64,000 nucleotides of DNA from Hymenobacter edaphi (GTDB lineage: Bacteria > Bacteroidota > Bacteroidia > Cytophagales > Hymenobacteraceae): the NCBI RefSeq assembly GCF_003258365.1, contig NZ_QHKM01000001.1, forward strand, positions 930,001-994,000. Reading direction: 5' to 3'. The notes under the pieces were generated by a model, which saw nothing but the letters and a program-made list of their open reading frames with translations, made no database searches and was not told the DNA's origin. Position numbers and translations under genes: made by a program. This document shows positions 16,056 to 24,466 of this stretch, piece by piece. How positions within the stretch are numbered: the first letter of the stretch is position 1; each line of letters starts with the position of its first letter.

Positions 16056-16844
16056 ATGCTGCCCGAACCCGAAACGCTGCCTGCCGCGCCGCCCGCCCCG
16101 GCCGAAATGGCCACTCCGGAAACGGTGCTGGCGGTGGAGCACGTGGTAAAGTCCTTCGGCGACAACCACGTGCTGCAGGACTTTTCGCTGGCCCTGCACC
16201 GGGGCGAAAACGTGGTGGTGCTCGGCAAGTCGGGCTCGGGCAAGTCGGTGCTCATCAAGTGCGTCATCGGCCTGCTGGTGCCCGATGCGGGCCGCATTAC
16301 GGTGCTGGGCCAGGACGTGACCCGGCTCGACCACGCGGCCATGGACCAGCTGCGCGCCCGCGTGGGCTTCCTGTTCCAGAGCAATGCGCTCTACGACTCG
16401 ATGACCGTGCGCGACAACCTGCTGTTTCCGCTGCGCCGCCACTGGCTGGCCCACCGCCGCGCCGAGGAGGCTGCGCTGGTGCGCCAGGCCCTGGAAGACG
16501 TAGGCCTGGGCCACACCGCCGACATGATGCCCGCCGAGCTGTCGGGGGGCATGCGCAAGCGCGTGGCCCTGGCCCGCACGCTCATTCTGCGGCCCGACAT
16601 CCTGCTCTACGACGAGCCCACCACCGGCCTCGACCCGGTCACCTCGCGCGAAATCAGCCACCTCATTCGCGAGGTGCAGCAGAAGTACGGCACCGCCGCC
16701 CTCATCATCTCGCACGACATGAGCTGCGTGCGCCTCACCGCCGACCGGGTGGCCCTGCTCGTCGACGGCCGCTGCTACGCCGAGGGCACCTACGCGCAGC
16801 TGCAGGCCCTGCCGGACCCGCGCATTCACGAATTCTTCGCCTAA
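16056..16844 (+). CDS. mlaF: MlaF-family ATPase of an MCE lipid ABC transporter
   Basis: A 262-residue cytoplasmic ABC ATPase that would drive the MlaE permease. Walker A is GKSGSGKSV, the signature LSGGMRKRVALAR, and Walker B LLYDEPTTGLDP; the LSGGMRKR form is typical of Mla/Ttg2 ATPases. A 25-residue Pro/Ala-rich leader precedes the domain. The switch His is in IISHDM. It is tightly spaced (9 and 12 bases) between mlaE and mlaD, so it is almost certainly cotranscribed. Confidence 0.95.
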   Translation: MLPEPETLPAAPPAPAEMATPETVLAVEHVVKSFGDNHVLQDFSLALHRGENVVVLGKSGSGKSVLIKCVIGLLVPDAGRITVLGQDVTRLDHAAMDQLRARVGFLFQSNALYDSMTVRDNLLFPLRRHWLAHRRAEEAALVRQALEDVGLGHTADMMPAELSGGMRKRVALARTLILRPDILLYDEPTTGLDPVTSREISHLIREVQQKYGTAALIISHDMSCVRLTADRVALLVDGRCYAEGTYAQLQALPDPRIHEFFA

Positions 16845-16856
16845 CCCCCGCCCACC

Positions 16857-17849
16857 ATGGCCCAACGCTCTGCCAGCAACCATGCGCGCCTCGGCCTGTT
16901 CGTGCTGGCGGGCCTGAGTTGCCTGATTGTGACCTTGTTTATGCTCGGCCGCCAGCAGAACCTGTTCAGCCGCAGCCTGCTCGTCGAGGCCGACTTCCGC
17001 AACGTGTCGGGCCTGCTCACCGGCAACAACGTGCGCCTGGGCGGCATCCCGGTGGGCACCGTGCGCCGGATTCAGATCATCAACGACACCACCATCCGGG
17101 TGACGCTGAGCTTGAGCCGCGACGCGCAGCCCTTCGTGCGCCGCAACGCCGTGGCCACCATCGGCACCGACGGGCTGGTGGGCAATACCATCATCAACCT
17201 GACCGCCCAGCCCGCGCCCGCCCCGCCGGTGCGGGCCGGCGACCGGCTGCCCACCCGCACCCTGCCCGGCATCGACGACCTGCTCAGCACCCTGAGCGTG
17301 TCGAACCGCAACCTGGTCGGCATCACCCAGGACATGCACGAAATCACCCGCAAGCTCAACCGCAGCGACGCGTTCTGGCAGCTGCTCAACGACCAGCAGC
17401 TGGCCCAGCACGTGCGCGGCACGCTGCGCAACGCCGCCACCGCCACCGGGCAGCTGCAGGTGGCCGCCCACGACGTGCAGCTGATGACCCGCGGCATCCG
17501 GCGCGGCGAAGGCCTGGCCGGCTACCTGCTCACCGATACCGTTATGGCCGGCCGCCTGGGCCATGCCACCCGGCAGCTGGCCGGCACTTCCGATACCTTG
17601 GCCGCCACCCTGGCCGGGCTGAAGCGGCAGGTGCAGACGGGCGCCGGCCCACTCAATACCCTGCTCGCCGACACCGCCTTCAGCCGGCAGCTGCGCCAGA
17701 GCATGCAGCACGTGGAGCAGGGTACGGCTGGCTTCAGCCGCAGCATGGAGGCCCTGCAGCACAACTTCCTACTGCGCGGCTACCTCAAGCGCCAGCAGAA
17801 AAAGCAGGCCCGGGCCGCCTACCAGTCCGGCCAGAGCGCCCGGCCGTGA
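16857..17849 (+). CDS. mlaD: MlaD-family MCE-domain protein
   Basis: A 330-residue protein with one N-terminal membrane helix (about residues 11-30) and an MCE domain (about 38-115, with the typical VSGLLTGNNVRLGGIPVG and GLVGNTIINL). A long helical C-terminal region follows, ending NFLLRGYLKRQQKK. MCE proteins form a periplasmic ring that passes lipids between membranes. The ending (LLRGY plus a Lys-rich tail) is common in Bacteroidota MlaD. MlaA, MlaB and MlaC are not encoded nearby, which is usual for this phylum. Confidence 0.93.
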   Translation: MAQRSASNHARLGLFVLAGLSCLIVTLFMLGRQQNLFSRSLLVEADFRNVSGLLTGNNVRLGGIPVGTVRRIQIINDTTIRVTLSLSRDAQPFVRRNAVATIGTDGLVGNTIINLTAQPAPAPPVRAGDRLPTRTLPGIDDLLSTLSVSNRNLVGITQDMHEITRKLNRSDAFWQLLNDQQLAQHVRGTLRNAATATGQLQVAAHDVQLMTRGIRRGEGLAGYLLTDTVMAGRLGHATRQLAGTSDTLAATLAGLKRQVQTGAGPLNTLLADTAFSRQLRQSMQHVEQGTAGFSRSMEALQHNFLLRGYLKRQQKKQARAAYQSGQSARP

Positions 17850-17876
17850 CCGGGAGGGCGAAGCAGCGTACAGGCC

Positions 17877-18743
17877 TCAAGCCGCGGCGGGCAGTACCAG
17901 CACGGGCACGGGGCTGCGCGCCAGCAGGGCGCTGATGACGCTGTGGTGAAACAGCGCGCCCAGGAGGCCATGCTCACGCGCCAGGAGCAGCAACCAGTTG
18001 GCGCCGGTGGCGGGCAGGGCCTGCAGCAGCCCCGCGGCGGGGTGCTGGGCATAAAACCCCGCTACCTGGGGGCTAGGCCCGGTCGCCGGCAGCACCCCGC
18101 TCCGGCGCACGTGCTCCAGGGCTTCGGCGCAGCGCTCATCGGCCTGCGCGGGCGTCACCGTCACCACGGTAACGCGGGCCGGCGGCAGCTGCTGCAGCAA
18201 CTGCCGGCCCGCGGCGCCGCCGGCCGCCACGGCAAACGGCTCGGCGTCGGCGGCAACGGCCAGGTGCTGGGGCGCCGCGGGGCCCGGGTAGGTTTCGGGC
18301 ACCAGCAGCAGCGGCACCCGGGCGGCGCGCAGCACGTCCAGCAACACCGCGCCGGCATCGAAATCGGCGCGGTCATCGGCCGGGCGGCCGAGCACGAACA
18401 GCGCCGGGTGGTACTCGTTCACCAGGGCGTCCAGCGCATCCGGGAGCTGGTCGTTGATCAGGGCCAGGTCGGTGGGCACGGGTTGCTGATCGGCCAGGGC
18501 CTGCAGGGCCTCGTGCAGTTGCCCGGCGGCCTCGGGCGAGGCGGGCCCGGGCACTTCCACGTTGAGCACGGTCAGCTGATCGAGGTGGACCAGCACCAGG
18601 CGGGCGCCCAGCGGCCGGGCCAGCTCGGCGGCCAGCCGCAGGGCCCGCCGGCTTTCGGGAAAGAAGCTGGTGAAAACCAGCAGCGACAAACTCCGGGCCG
18701 GGGCGGCAGCCGGGGCCGCCGGCAGGGTGGGCGCGGTAGACAT
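17877..18743 (-). CDS. Tandem universal stress protein (copy 2)
   Basis: A 288-residue protein with two Usp-like halves, convergent with mlaD (27 bases between stops). It starts MSTAPTLPAAPAAAPARSL, then LVFTSFFPESRRALRLAAELA. As in copy 1, the ATP-binding G-rich loop is missing (FVLGRPADDRADFDAG; LLLAREHGLLGALFHHSV). The second-half ending HSVISALLARSPVPVLVLP mirrors the HRSATAEVLPRSPVPVLLLP of copy 1. The ATG at 18743 is chosen over an upstream frame that would run through the intergenic spacer. The next gene on the same strand upstream is the second BON protein. Confidence 0.82.
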   Translation of the reverse strand: MSTAPTLPAAPAAAPARSLSLLVFTSFFPESRRALRLAAELARPLGARLVLVHLDQLTVLNVEVPGPASPEAAGQLHEALQALADQQPVPTDLALINDQLPDALDALVNEYHPALFVLGRPADDRADFDAGAVLLDVLRAARVPLLLVPETYPGPAAPQHLAVAADAEPFAVAAGGAAGRQLLQQLPPARVTVVTVTPAQADERCAEALEHVRRSGVLPATGPSPQVAGFYAQHPAAGLLQALPATGANWLLLLAREHGLLGALFHHSVISALLARSPVPVLVLPAAA

Positions 18744-18783
18744 AGGGCATCGGGGGAGAGGCAGTAAGCGGATGCATCCGGAG

Positions 18784-20217
18784 CTAGCACGGCCCGCCCC
18801 GGCCCCAGGCGGCCAGCCGCAGGTGGTTGTTGACGTCGCGGGCGCCGCAGGCCCGGGCTTGCTGGGCGGCAATGCGCCGCTGCCAGTGCGTATCGACGGT
18901 GCCGATGAGCGTCACGCGGCCCTCGCGCACCCGGATGTCGAGGTCCTGGTCGTGGAGCAGGGCCGACCAGTAATAGTGGTTGCGCAGGCGCTGCTCCAGG
19001 GCGTGGTCGGGCTCGGGGTGGCCGGCAGCGCCGCTGCGGCGGGCGGCCGGGGTGGCCGCGGGGCCGTGCTGCACGTGGTTGTCGAGGGTGACCACGCCCG
19101 CGACGCTGGCGGCCACATCGGCGGCGCGCTCCTGCTCGAAGTGGGTGTTGACGGTGCCGTAGAGCTGGACCTTGCCGTTGCTCACGTTCACCGTGAAGGC
19201 ATACGGGCTCACGTAGGCGTCGCAGGCCAGCGCGGCCTTGATGTGCTGCTGGGTGGCGGCATCGGGAGCGGGGTAGTGGGTTGCCACCTGCAGCAAGTTG
19301 TGCACCTCGCGCACGCCCACGATGTTTTCGGCGTCGCGCTCGGCTGCCTGCTGCGCCAGCAGGTTGCTCACGGCCCCGGCCAGCGTGGCCACGCCGTCGC
19401 GCACGCGCACGGTGGGCCCGAAGGCGCGCACCCGCGGGTCGAGGCGCAGGGCGTCGCGCACGGCCTGGGCAACATCCTCGTCGGCACGGCGCACGAATTT
19501 CTCCCGGCGCAGCGACTTGTCGAGGGCCCAGCGGGCCACGAACAGGTCGCGGGCGTTGACGTGGGTGGCGCCGGCCTGGTAGGCCGTGGCCACCGCGAAG
19601 TCGCGCTCGGCGGGCGTGCCCACGGTGCCCGCCAGGTGCACCACGCCGTGCGCCGTGCGGATGCTCACCAGCTCGCTCTGCACCCGAATGTCCCAGTTCA
19701 GCAACTCGCGGATCTGAACGGTAATTTCCGAGTCGGAATTGGTGATTTCGCCCCGGTGCACGTCGAGCTTGTTGTGAATGGCCGTCACGCCGCGCACGCC
19801 CCGCAGCGCCTGCAGCACCAGCTGCTGCTCGGCCCAGGACTGCACGGCGCCCTCCACCGTCACCTCGCCGCAGCTGGCGTGGCAGCGCACGTTGTAGCCG
19901 GTGGTGGCCGGGTCGCGGGCCAGGGCCGCGTCCACGGCGCTGCGCAGGGCCGGGTCGGGTACGTCGGGGGCTCGGATGATGACCTCGTTGATGACCCCGC
20001 GCACCCCGCGCACGGCCTGGGCCAGGGCCGTGGCTCGCTCGCGCTCCAGCAAGGTGCCGGCAAAGCCCGTCAGCTCCACGATGCCGTCGTGGGTGACGAC
20101 TTCAATCAGCGGCGCCGCCATGCCTTTCTTGGTAAAAATGAATCGTTCGACGGCCGTCGTGATGTCGTCATCGGCCAGGCGCTCAACTGGCGCCGGGGGG
20201 GAAGCGGGGAGAGGCAT
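18784..20217 (-). CDS. Six-BON-domain protein (copy 2)
   Basis: A 477-residue paralog of the protein at 12812-14266, with BON domains at about residues 17-82, 88-153, 163-225, 245-311, 318-381 and 402-468. The shared stretches AVRGVRGVINEV (residues 68-79), KKGM and a C-terminal GRVTLIGTVDTHW make the common origin clear, but the two copies have diverged strongly. It is transcribed on the minus strand ahead of the second Usp gene, 40 bases apart, so BON-Usp is a repeated two-gene unit. No signal peptide is visible. The ATG at 20217 is chosen because the extra 96 upstream codons are low-complexity Arg/Pro/Ala. Confidence 0.87.
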   Translation of the reverse strand: MPLPASPPAPVERLADDDITTAVERFIFTKKGMAAPLIEVVTHDGIVELTGFAGTLLERERATALAQAVRGVRGVINEVIIRAPDVPDPALRSAVDAALARDPATTGYNVRCHASCGEVTVEGAVQSWAEQQLVLQALRGVRGVTAIHNKLDVHRGEITNSDSEITVQIRELLNWDIRVQSELVSIRTAHGVVHLAGTVGTPAERDFAVATAYQAGATHVNARDLFVARWALDKSLRREKFVRRADEDVAQAVRDALRLDPRVRAFGPTVRVRDGVATLAGAVSNLLAQQAAERDAENIVGVREVHNLLQVATHYPAPDAATQQHIKAALACDAYVSPYAFTVNVSNGKVQLYGTVNTHFEQERAADVAASVAGVVTLDNHVQHGPAATPAARRSGAAGHPEPDHALEQRLRNHYYWSALLHDQDLDIRVREGRVTLIGTVDTHWQRRIAAQQARACGARDVNNHLRLAAWGRGGPC

Positions 20218-20753
20218 GACAGGGGAGCAGGAAAAAGTGGGTGGAGGGCGAGCCGGGAAAAAAGCAGCAGCTCGGGCGGCCTGGCTGGCCGCGGGCAACG
20301 GGGCAAAGCGGGCCGCGGCAGACCGGGCACGCGGCGCCGGCCGGGGCAAAGCGGGCCGGCCGTCAGGCCCGGGGGCGGGCTCAGGACGGCCGGCGGTGGG
20401 GAAACGAACAAACGCGGGCCGGAGCGCCGGCCGGGTAGGCAAATATGTTGGTTGCCCACGGCCAATGCGTTGACCGTCGTCGTCGTATCGGGTGACAGAC
20501 GTCATCTTTTTGCCGGGCCACGTCCGCCAACCCGGGGCAGGGCCGGCACGCCGTTTCCGAGTGCCGGCGCCGTCTGCTCTGGGCCGAGCATCAGCCGCTG
20601 CGCAGGTCAGGAGGCTGGGAAGATGGTCGGGTTAACAGAGCCTGGTGTAGGGCGCCTGCTTGCGTCTCGTCGTTAGCCGATTTCGCCCCATGAACAGACG
20701 CGAAAAGGCGTTTCAGCACCTTGCTGAACCATTTTGCCAACGACAGCCGCTGC
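20218..20753. other. Intergenic region with a repeat copy
   Basis: A 536-base spacer between the BON gene (start) and gpmA (end), both minus. The left part is very GC-rich with no believable ORF. The minus-strand string CATATTTG near 20440 is one mismatch from a -7 box and could serve the BON gene. The right end holds the repeat at 20644-20752. Confidence 0.35.
20644..20752 (+). repeat. Dispersed intergenic repeat, copy 1
   Basis: Shares CTTGCGTCTCGTCGT, AGACGCGA..GGCG, TCAGCACC and CGACAGCCG, in the same order and spacing class, with 21579-21713. The two copies are direct repeats flanking gpmA. The motif TTGCGTCTC with an upstream GAGAC-like half suggests a decayed hairpin element. Confidence 0.6.
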
Positions 20754-21359
20754 TTACAGGTCCGCCATCGAGGTAATGACCAGCGCCGGGCTCAGCTCGT
20801 AGGCGCGGATGCCGCCGGTGGGAATTTCCAGCGCTTCCACCTGGGCCACCGTCAGGCCTTCCAGTTGCATGCGCAGGGCCCGCAGGGTATTGCCGTGCGA
20901 CACCACCAGCAGGCGCTGGCCCGCCCGCAGCGCGGGCACCAGCACCTCGTTGTAGTAGGCCACCACGCGGTCGAGGGTGTGGTGCAGGGTTTCGCCTTCG
21001 GGCGGGGCGTCTTCGTAGCTGCGGCGCCAGCGCGTGACCTGCTCCAAGCCGTAGCGGGCAATGGTTTCGGCTTTGTTGAGGCCCTGCAGCGCGCCGTACA
21101 TCCGCTCACGCAGGGCGTCGGCGGCGTGGATTGCCAGGCTGGCCTGGTTCAGCTCGGCCAGAATCAGCTCCAGGGTGCGGCGCGAGCGAACCAGCGTGGA
21201 GCAGTAAGCCGCGTCGAAGTGAAAATCGTGGAGGCGGCGGCCGGCCCCGCGGGCTTCGGCCTCGCCCCGGGGCGTCAGCGGCACGTCGAGCCAGCCGGTG
21301 AAGACGCCCGCCCGGTTGGCTTCCGATTGGCCGTGGCGGACCAGCACGAGTTGGGACAT
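20754..21359 (-). CDS. gpmA: 2,3-bisphosphoglycerate-dependent phosphoglycerate mutase
   Basis: Interconverts 3- and 2-phosphoglycerate in glycolysis and gluconeogenesis (cytoplasm). The 201-residue protein starts MSQLVLVRHGQSEAN; the His in RHG is phosphorylated. It carries GWLDVPLTPRG, ALRERMYGALQGLNKAE, the dPGM hallmark that separates it from other histidine phosphatases, and VVSHGNTLRAL with the second active-site His. It is shorter than the E. coli enzyme (250 residues), as common in Bacteroidota. The ATG at 21359 is the homology start. It is flanked on both sides by related intergenic repeats. Confidence 0.92.
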   Translation of the reverse strand: MSQLVLVRHGQSEANRAGVFTGWLDVPLTPRGEAEARGAGRRLHDFHFDAAYCSTLVRSRRTLELILAELNQASLAIHAADALRERMYGALQGLNKAETIARYGLEQVTRWRRSYEDAPPEGETLHHTLDRVVAYYNEVLVPALRAGQRLLVVSHGNTLRALRMQLEGLTVAQVEALEIPTGGIRAYELSPALVITSMADL

Positions 21360-21578
21360 GGGAAGAAGCGTAGCGTCGGCGGTAAATCGAAAACGAAGCT
21401 CGGCCCGGCAGGTGGATTTTGGGTGAAGACGCGGCGGAAGCCCGCAGGTCAGCCGGGCGGCAAACGGGGGCCGTTGGAAGAACGTCTTCCCGGCCTGACC
21501 GCATTGGGAACAACCGGGTTGGCCGGCGGGCGGTATGCTGCACGAAAGCTGTACTCGTTTCCTGAACGGGGCATCAGG

Positions 21579-21713
21579 CGTGTAGAGACCCGTACTTGCG
21601 TCTCGTCGTCTGCGCGTGTCGATGATAAGACGCGAGGCGTAGGAAGGCCCGGTCAATACGCGGCTCAGCACCGTTCATAAACCGCTACGCCGGGGCAGCA
21701 CGACAGCCGTTGG
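21579..21713 (+). repeat. Dispersed intergenic repeat, copy 2
   Basis: Fuller copy of the element at 20644-20752. It contains GAGACCCGTACTTGCGTCTC, an imperfect palindrome, then AGACGCGAGGCG, TCAGCACCG and CGACAGCCG. It lies in the 491-base spacer (21360-21850) upstream of both gpmA and mtgA, in which I see no ORF or RNA gene. Confidence 0.6.
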
Positions 21714-21850
21714 AACGCCCGCAAGTGGCGAAAAAATCAACCGGCAGCTGCATTCCACCGCGCGGGTGCACTATTGGGTGGTGGCCGTTTGTAATTTCGC
21801 CGCGGGTGGGCCGCCTTCGGACCACCTAATTTCTTGAACTGATCCTGCGC

Positions 21851-22597
21851 ATGGCAGAATTTGCGACCCAGCTGCGGCTGGCGCGGCGCGTGGCGCTGCA
21901 AGTGCTGGCTTCTTTGTTTCTGGTGTCGCTGGCCTGGGTGCTGGTGTACCGCTGGGTGTCGCCGCCGGCCACCTGGCTGATGCTGGAGCGCCGCAGCCAC
22001 CGCCCCGAGGCCAACTACGGCGGCCTGCTGCCCGAAGACGCCTCGCGCAAGATTCACTACCGCTTCGTCACGCTCCGCGAAGTATCGCCGCAGCTGCCGC
22101 TGGCCCTGGTGGCGGCCGAAGACCAGCGCTTCCTGATGCACCACGGCTTCGATACCGACGCCATCATCAAGGCCGCCAAGCACAACTTCGGGGAGAAGGG
22201 CGGGGGCATCCGCGGGGGCAGCACCATCTCGCAGCAGGTGGCTAAAAACGTATTTCTCTGGCAGGGCCGCAGCTACGTGCGTAAGGCCGCCGAAGCCTAC
22301 TTCACGGTGCTCATCGAGCTGCTCTGGGGCAAGGAGCGCATTCTGGAAGTCTACCTGAATATCGCCGAAATGGGCGACTGTGTGTTCGGGGCCGAAGCCG
22401 CCGCCCAGAAGCACTTCGGCCGCTCGGCCAAGAGCCTCACGCCCAGCCAGGCTGCGCTGCTGGCCGCCGTGCTGCCCAACCCGCTGAAGTTTCAGGCCGG
22501 GCACCCGGGCCCGCAGGCCCGCACCAAGCAGCAGCGCGTGCTGCGCAACATGCGCCGCCTCGGCGGCACCAAATTCATCGGCGCCATCCTCGACTAA
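21851..22597 (+). CDS. mtgA: Monofunctional peptidoglycan transglycosylase
   Basis: A 248-residue inner-membrane enzyme that polymerises lipid II into glycan strands. One N-terminal membrane helix (about residues 14-35) is followed by a GT51 domain with its motifs in order: AAEDQRFLMHHGFD (catalytic Glu), RGGSTISQQVAKN, and KERILEVYLNIAEMG. GAEAAAQKHFGRSAKSL and TPSQAALLAAVLPNP follow as usual. There is no transpeptidase domain, so this is MtgA and not a class A PBP. The downstream lipoprotein gene begins 3 bases after the stop, so the two are probably cotranscribed. Confidence 0.94.
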   Translation: MAEFATQLRLARRVALQVLASLFLVSLAWVLVYRWVSPPATWLMLERRSHRPEANYGGLLPEDASRKIHYRFVTLREVSPQLPLALVAAEDQRFLMHHGFDTDAIIKAAKHNFGEKGGGIRGGSTISQQVAKNVFLWQGRSYVRKAAEAYFTVLIELLWGKERILEVYLNIAEMGDCVFGAEAAAQKHFGRSAKSLTPSQAALLAAVLPNPLKFQAGHPGPQARTKQQRVLRNMRRLGGTKFIGAILD

Positions 22598-22600
22598 GCC

Positions 22601-23101
22601 ATGCGCACTGCCTTCTACCTGCCCGGCCTGGCGCTGGCCGTCCTGCTGCTGCTGCTGCCGGCCTGCGGCCCCGGCTCACCCACCAAGCCCGAGGGCCCCG
22701 CCACGACGGCCGTAGCTGCCCCGGCCTTTACCGCCGCCGACGTGCAGCAAATCCGCACCGTGCTCGGCACCCAGGCCGCCGCCTGGAACCGCGGCGACCT
22801 GCCCGCCTACATGCAGGGCTACTGGCAGAGCGACTCGTTGCTGTTCATCGGCAAAAACGGCCCCCAGCACGGCTGGCAGCGCACCCTGGCCAACTACCAG
22901 CGCAGCTACCCCGATGCCGCCGCCATGGGGCAGCTGGACTTCTCGCAGCTGCGCATCAACCCCATCGGGGCCGAAGCCGCGCACGTAGTCGGCCGCTGGC
23001 ACCTGGCCCGCCCGCAAAAGGGCAACCTGCAGGGCTGGTTCACGCTTATCTTCCGCAAGCTCGACGGAAAGTGGGTTATCGTGGCGGATCATTCGAGTTA
23101 A
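22601..23101 (+). CDS. NTF2/SnoaL-like (DUF4440-type) lipoprotein
   Basis: A 166-residue lipoprotein: signal with LLLLLPAC (Cys22), a Pro/Thr-rich linker, then an NTF2-like domain of about 125 residues. The pattern VQQIRTVLGTQAAAWNRGDLPAYMQGYWQSDSL with C-terminal GWFTLIFRKLDGKWVIVADHSS matches DUF4440 / SnoaL-like proteins, a cone-shaped pocket fold with varied small-molecule roles. The specific function is unknown. Its start is 3 bases after mtgA, which hints at a link with the cell envelope. Confidence 0.85.
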   Translation: MRTAFYLPGLALAVLLLLLPACGPGSPTKPEGPATTAVAAPAFTAADVQQIRTVLGTQAAAWNRGDLPAYMQGYWQSDSLLFIGKNGPQHGWQRTLANYQRSYPDAAAMGQLDFSQLRINPIGAEAAHVVGRWHLARPQKGNLQGWFTLIFRKLDGKWVIVADHSS

Positions 23102-23138
23102 ATGGCCAGATGGCGGGTCGTTCAATCAGCGGCCAATG

Positions 23139-23173
23139 CAAAAGGTCCTTCCCGCGCGGGAAGGACCTTTTTT
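23139..23173 (+). terminator. Intrinsic terminator after mtgA operon
   Basis: Stem AAAGGTCCTTCCCGC/GCGGGAAGGACCTTT with almost no loop, followed by a T run. Confidence 0.8.
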
Positions 23174-23209
23174 ATAACCCGTTGTGGCGCAGGTAATACG
23201 CTTTAGCCA

Positions 23210-24376
23210 TTATTTCTTCCCTTCTTCCTCGGCCACGTCGCCGGGGTCTTCGGGGGTGGCTTCATCCTTCTGCTTTTCGGCTTCCACGGCGGGCACGGCC
23301 TCCACGTACACCAGACCGGTGGCGGCGGCGTGCTCGGCGGCGTGCACGGTGTCTTTCACCAGCAGCATTTCCACCTTGTCGTTGCGCAATTCCTCGGCCA
23401 CGCGCTGCACCATCACGGTGCGCTCGGGCAGGTTCACGTCGCGGATGTAGATGGCCAGCACCCGGCCGGGGTGGCGGCGCACCACCTCGCGGTAGATGTT
23501 GGCGTCTTCCTGGCCCGAGTCGCCGATGAGCACGAAGGGCAGCTGCGGGTAGGTCAGTAGCAGGTTGTCGATTTCCTTGAGCTTGTGGCCGTGGTGCTCG
23601 GAGGTGTCAGTGGCGGATTTGCGCTTCAGGGCCATGTCGCGCAGCAGCAGCGGGCCGGGCGGAATCTCGTTCAGGGCCAGGAAGTCCTCGAGCAGGTCGT
23701 AGAGGTTCCAGGGCGACGACGAGACGTAGAAGAAGGGGTTGTTGCGCTTGCCGTTGCGGCCCAGCTGCAGCTGCCGGTAAAACTCGGCCACGCCCTTGAA
23801 GGGCATGCGCGAGCGGGCGTTGCGCAGCAGCACGGTGCGGGCCATGCGCAGCAGGTCGGTGGCCGAGGTCTGAATGACCGTGTCGTCGAGGTCGGAGATG
23901 ATGCCGTACTCCGCGTCGGGCGGCGGCACCAGCACGGGCGCGTGCACGGCGCGCTGCTGGGGCAGCGGCCCGGGCGCGTGCAGCAGCTCCACTTCCACCG
24001 GGTGCCAGAGGAAATCCACCGCCGGGCTGAGCTGGCGCGGCTCGATGTTGAGGGTGAAGTAGCCTTCCTCGTCGGTCACCACGGGGTGCTCGGTACCGTC
24101 GCCGGGGCGGATGACGAGCTGGGCGCCGGGCATTTCCTGCGAATCGAAGCGGCGGTACATGTTCAGCAGGTTGTGCCAGCGCGAGTCCGAGGGGTCGGGC
24201 TCGCTGATGCCTTTGTCGGTGAGCACGCGGCCTTTCACGTAAAGGCGGTCGGGGGTGCCGTAGCTGCGGTAGGGCAGTACGTGCACCTGGTGCAGCAGGC
24301 CCAGGCGGGTGCGGGCGCGGCGCAGCAGGTCGTCGGCGTCTTCGGCCAGGTTGCTGAGGCGGTCGAGGAAGGACAT
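23210..24376 (-). CDS. APP1-family phosphatidate phosphatase-like protein (DUF2183)
   Basis: A 388-residue protein whose C-terminal half is a HAD-type APP1/DUF2183 domain. ISDLDDTVIQTS carries the DxDxT nucleophile motif (about residue 160), SSSPWNLYDLLEDFL the second motif, and LIGDSGQEDANIYREV the acidic motif. The N-terminal half (YRSYGTPDRLYVKGRVL ... FTLNIEP) is a beta-rich domain usual for bacterial members. Yeast App1 dephosphorylates phosphatidate; bacterial homologues are not well characterised, so a lipid substrate is inference. The acidic tail EEGKK is low-complexity. The ATG at 24376 is chosen over an earlier start. Confidence 0.88.
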   Translation of the reverse strand: MSFLDRLSNLAEDADDLLRRARTRLGLLHQVHVLPYRSYGTPDRLYVKGRVLTDKGISEPDPSDSRWHNLLNMYRRFDSQEMPGAQLVIRPGDGTEHPVVTDEEGYFTLNIEPRQLSPAVDFLWHPVEVELLHAPGPLPQQRAVHAPVLVPPPDAEYGIISDLDDTVIQTSATDLLRMARTVLLRNARSRMPFKGVAEFYRQLQLGRNGKRNNPFFYVSSSPWNLYDLLEDFLALNEIPPGPLLLRDMALKRKSATDTSEHHGHKLKEIDNLLLTYPQLPFVLIGDSGQEDANIYREVVRRHPGRVLAIYIRDVNLPERTVMVQRVAEELRNDKVEMLLVKDTVHAAEHAAATGLVYVEAVPAVEAEKQKDEATPEDPGDVAEEEGKK

Positions 24377-24466
24377 AAGCGGAAGCGGAATAAGGAGGTG
24401 CGAAACTAGGTAACGGGCCGCATAGCGCCGTAGTTGGGTTCGGTGCGCTTTACGTAAGTTCGACTG

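Noticed and set aside
15303-17762. Minus-strand open frame of over 800 codons opposite mlaE-mlaF-mlaD
   Set aside because: Spans three well-supported genes and has the His/Gln/Gly composition of antisense frames in GC-rich DNA.
18670-20676. Plus-strand frame of 668 codons opposite the second BON gene
   Set aside because: Low-complexity Gly/Val/His translation; the minus-strand BON frame is clearly the real one.
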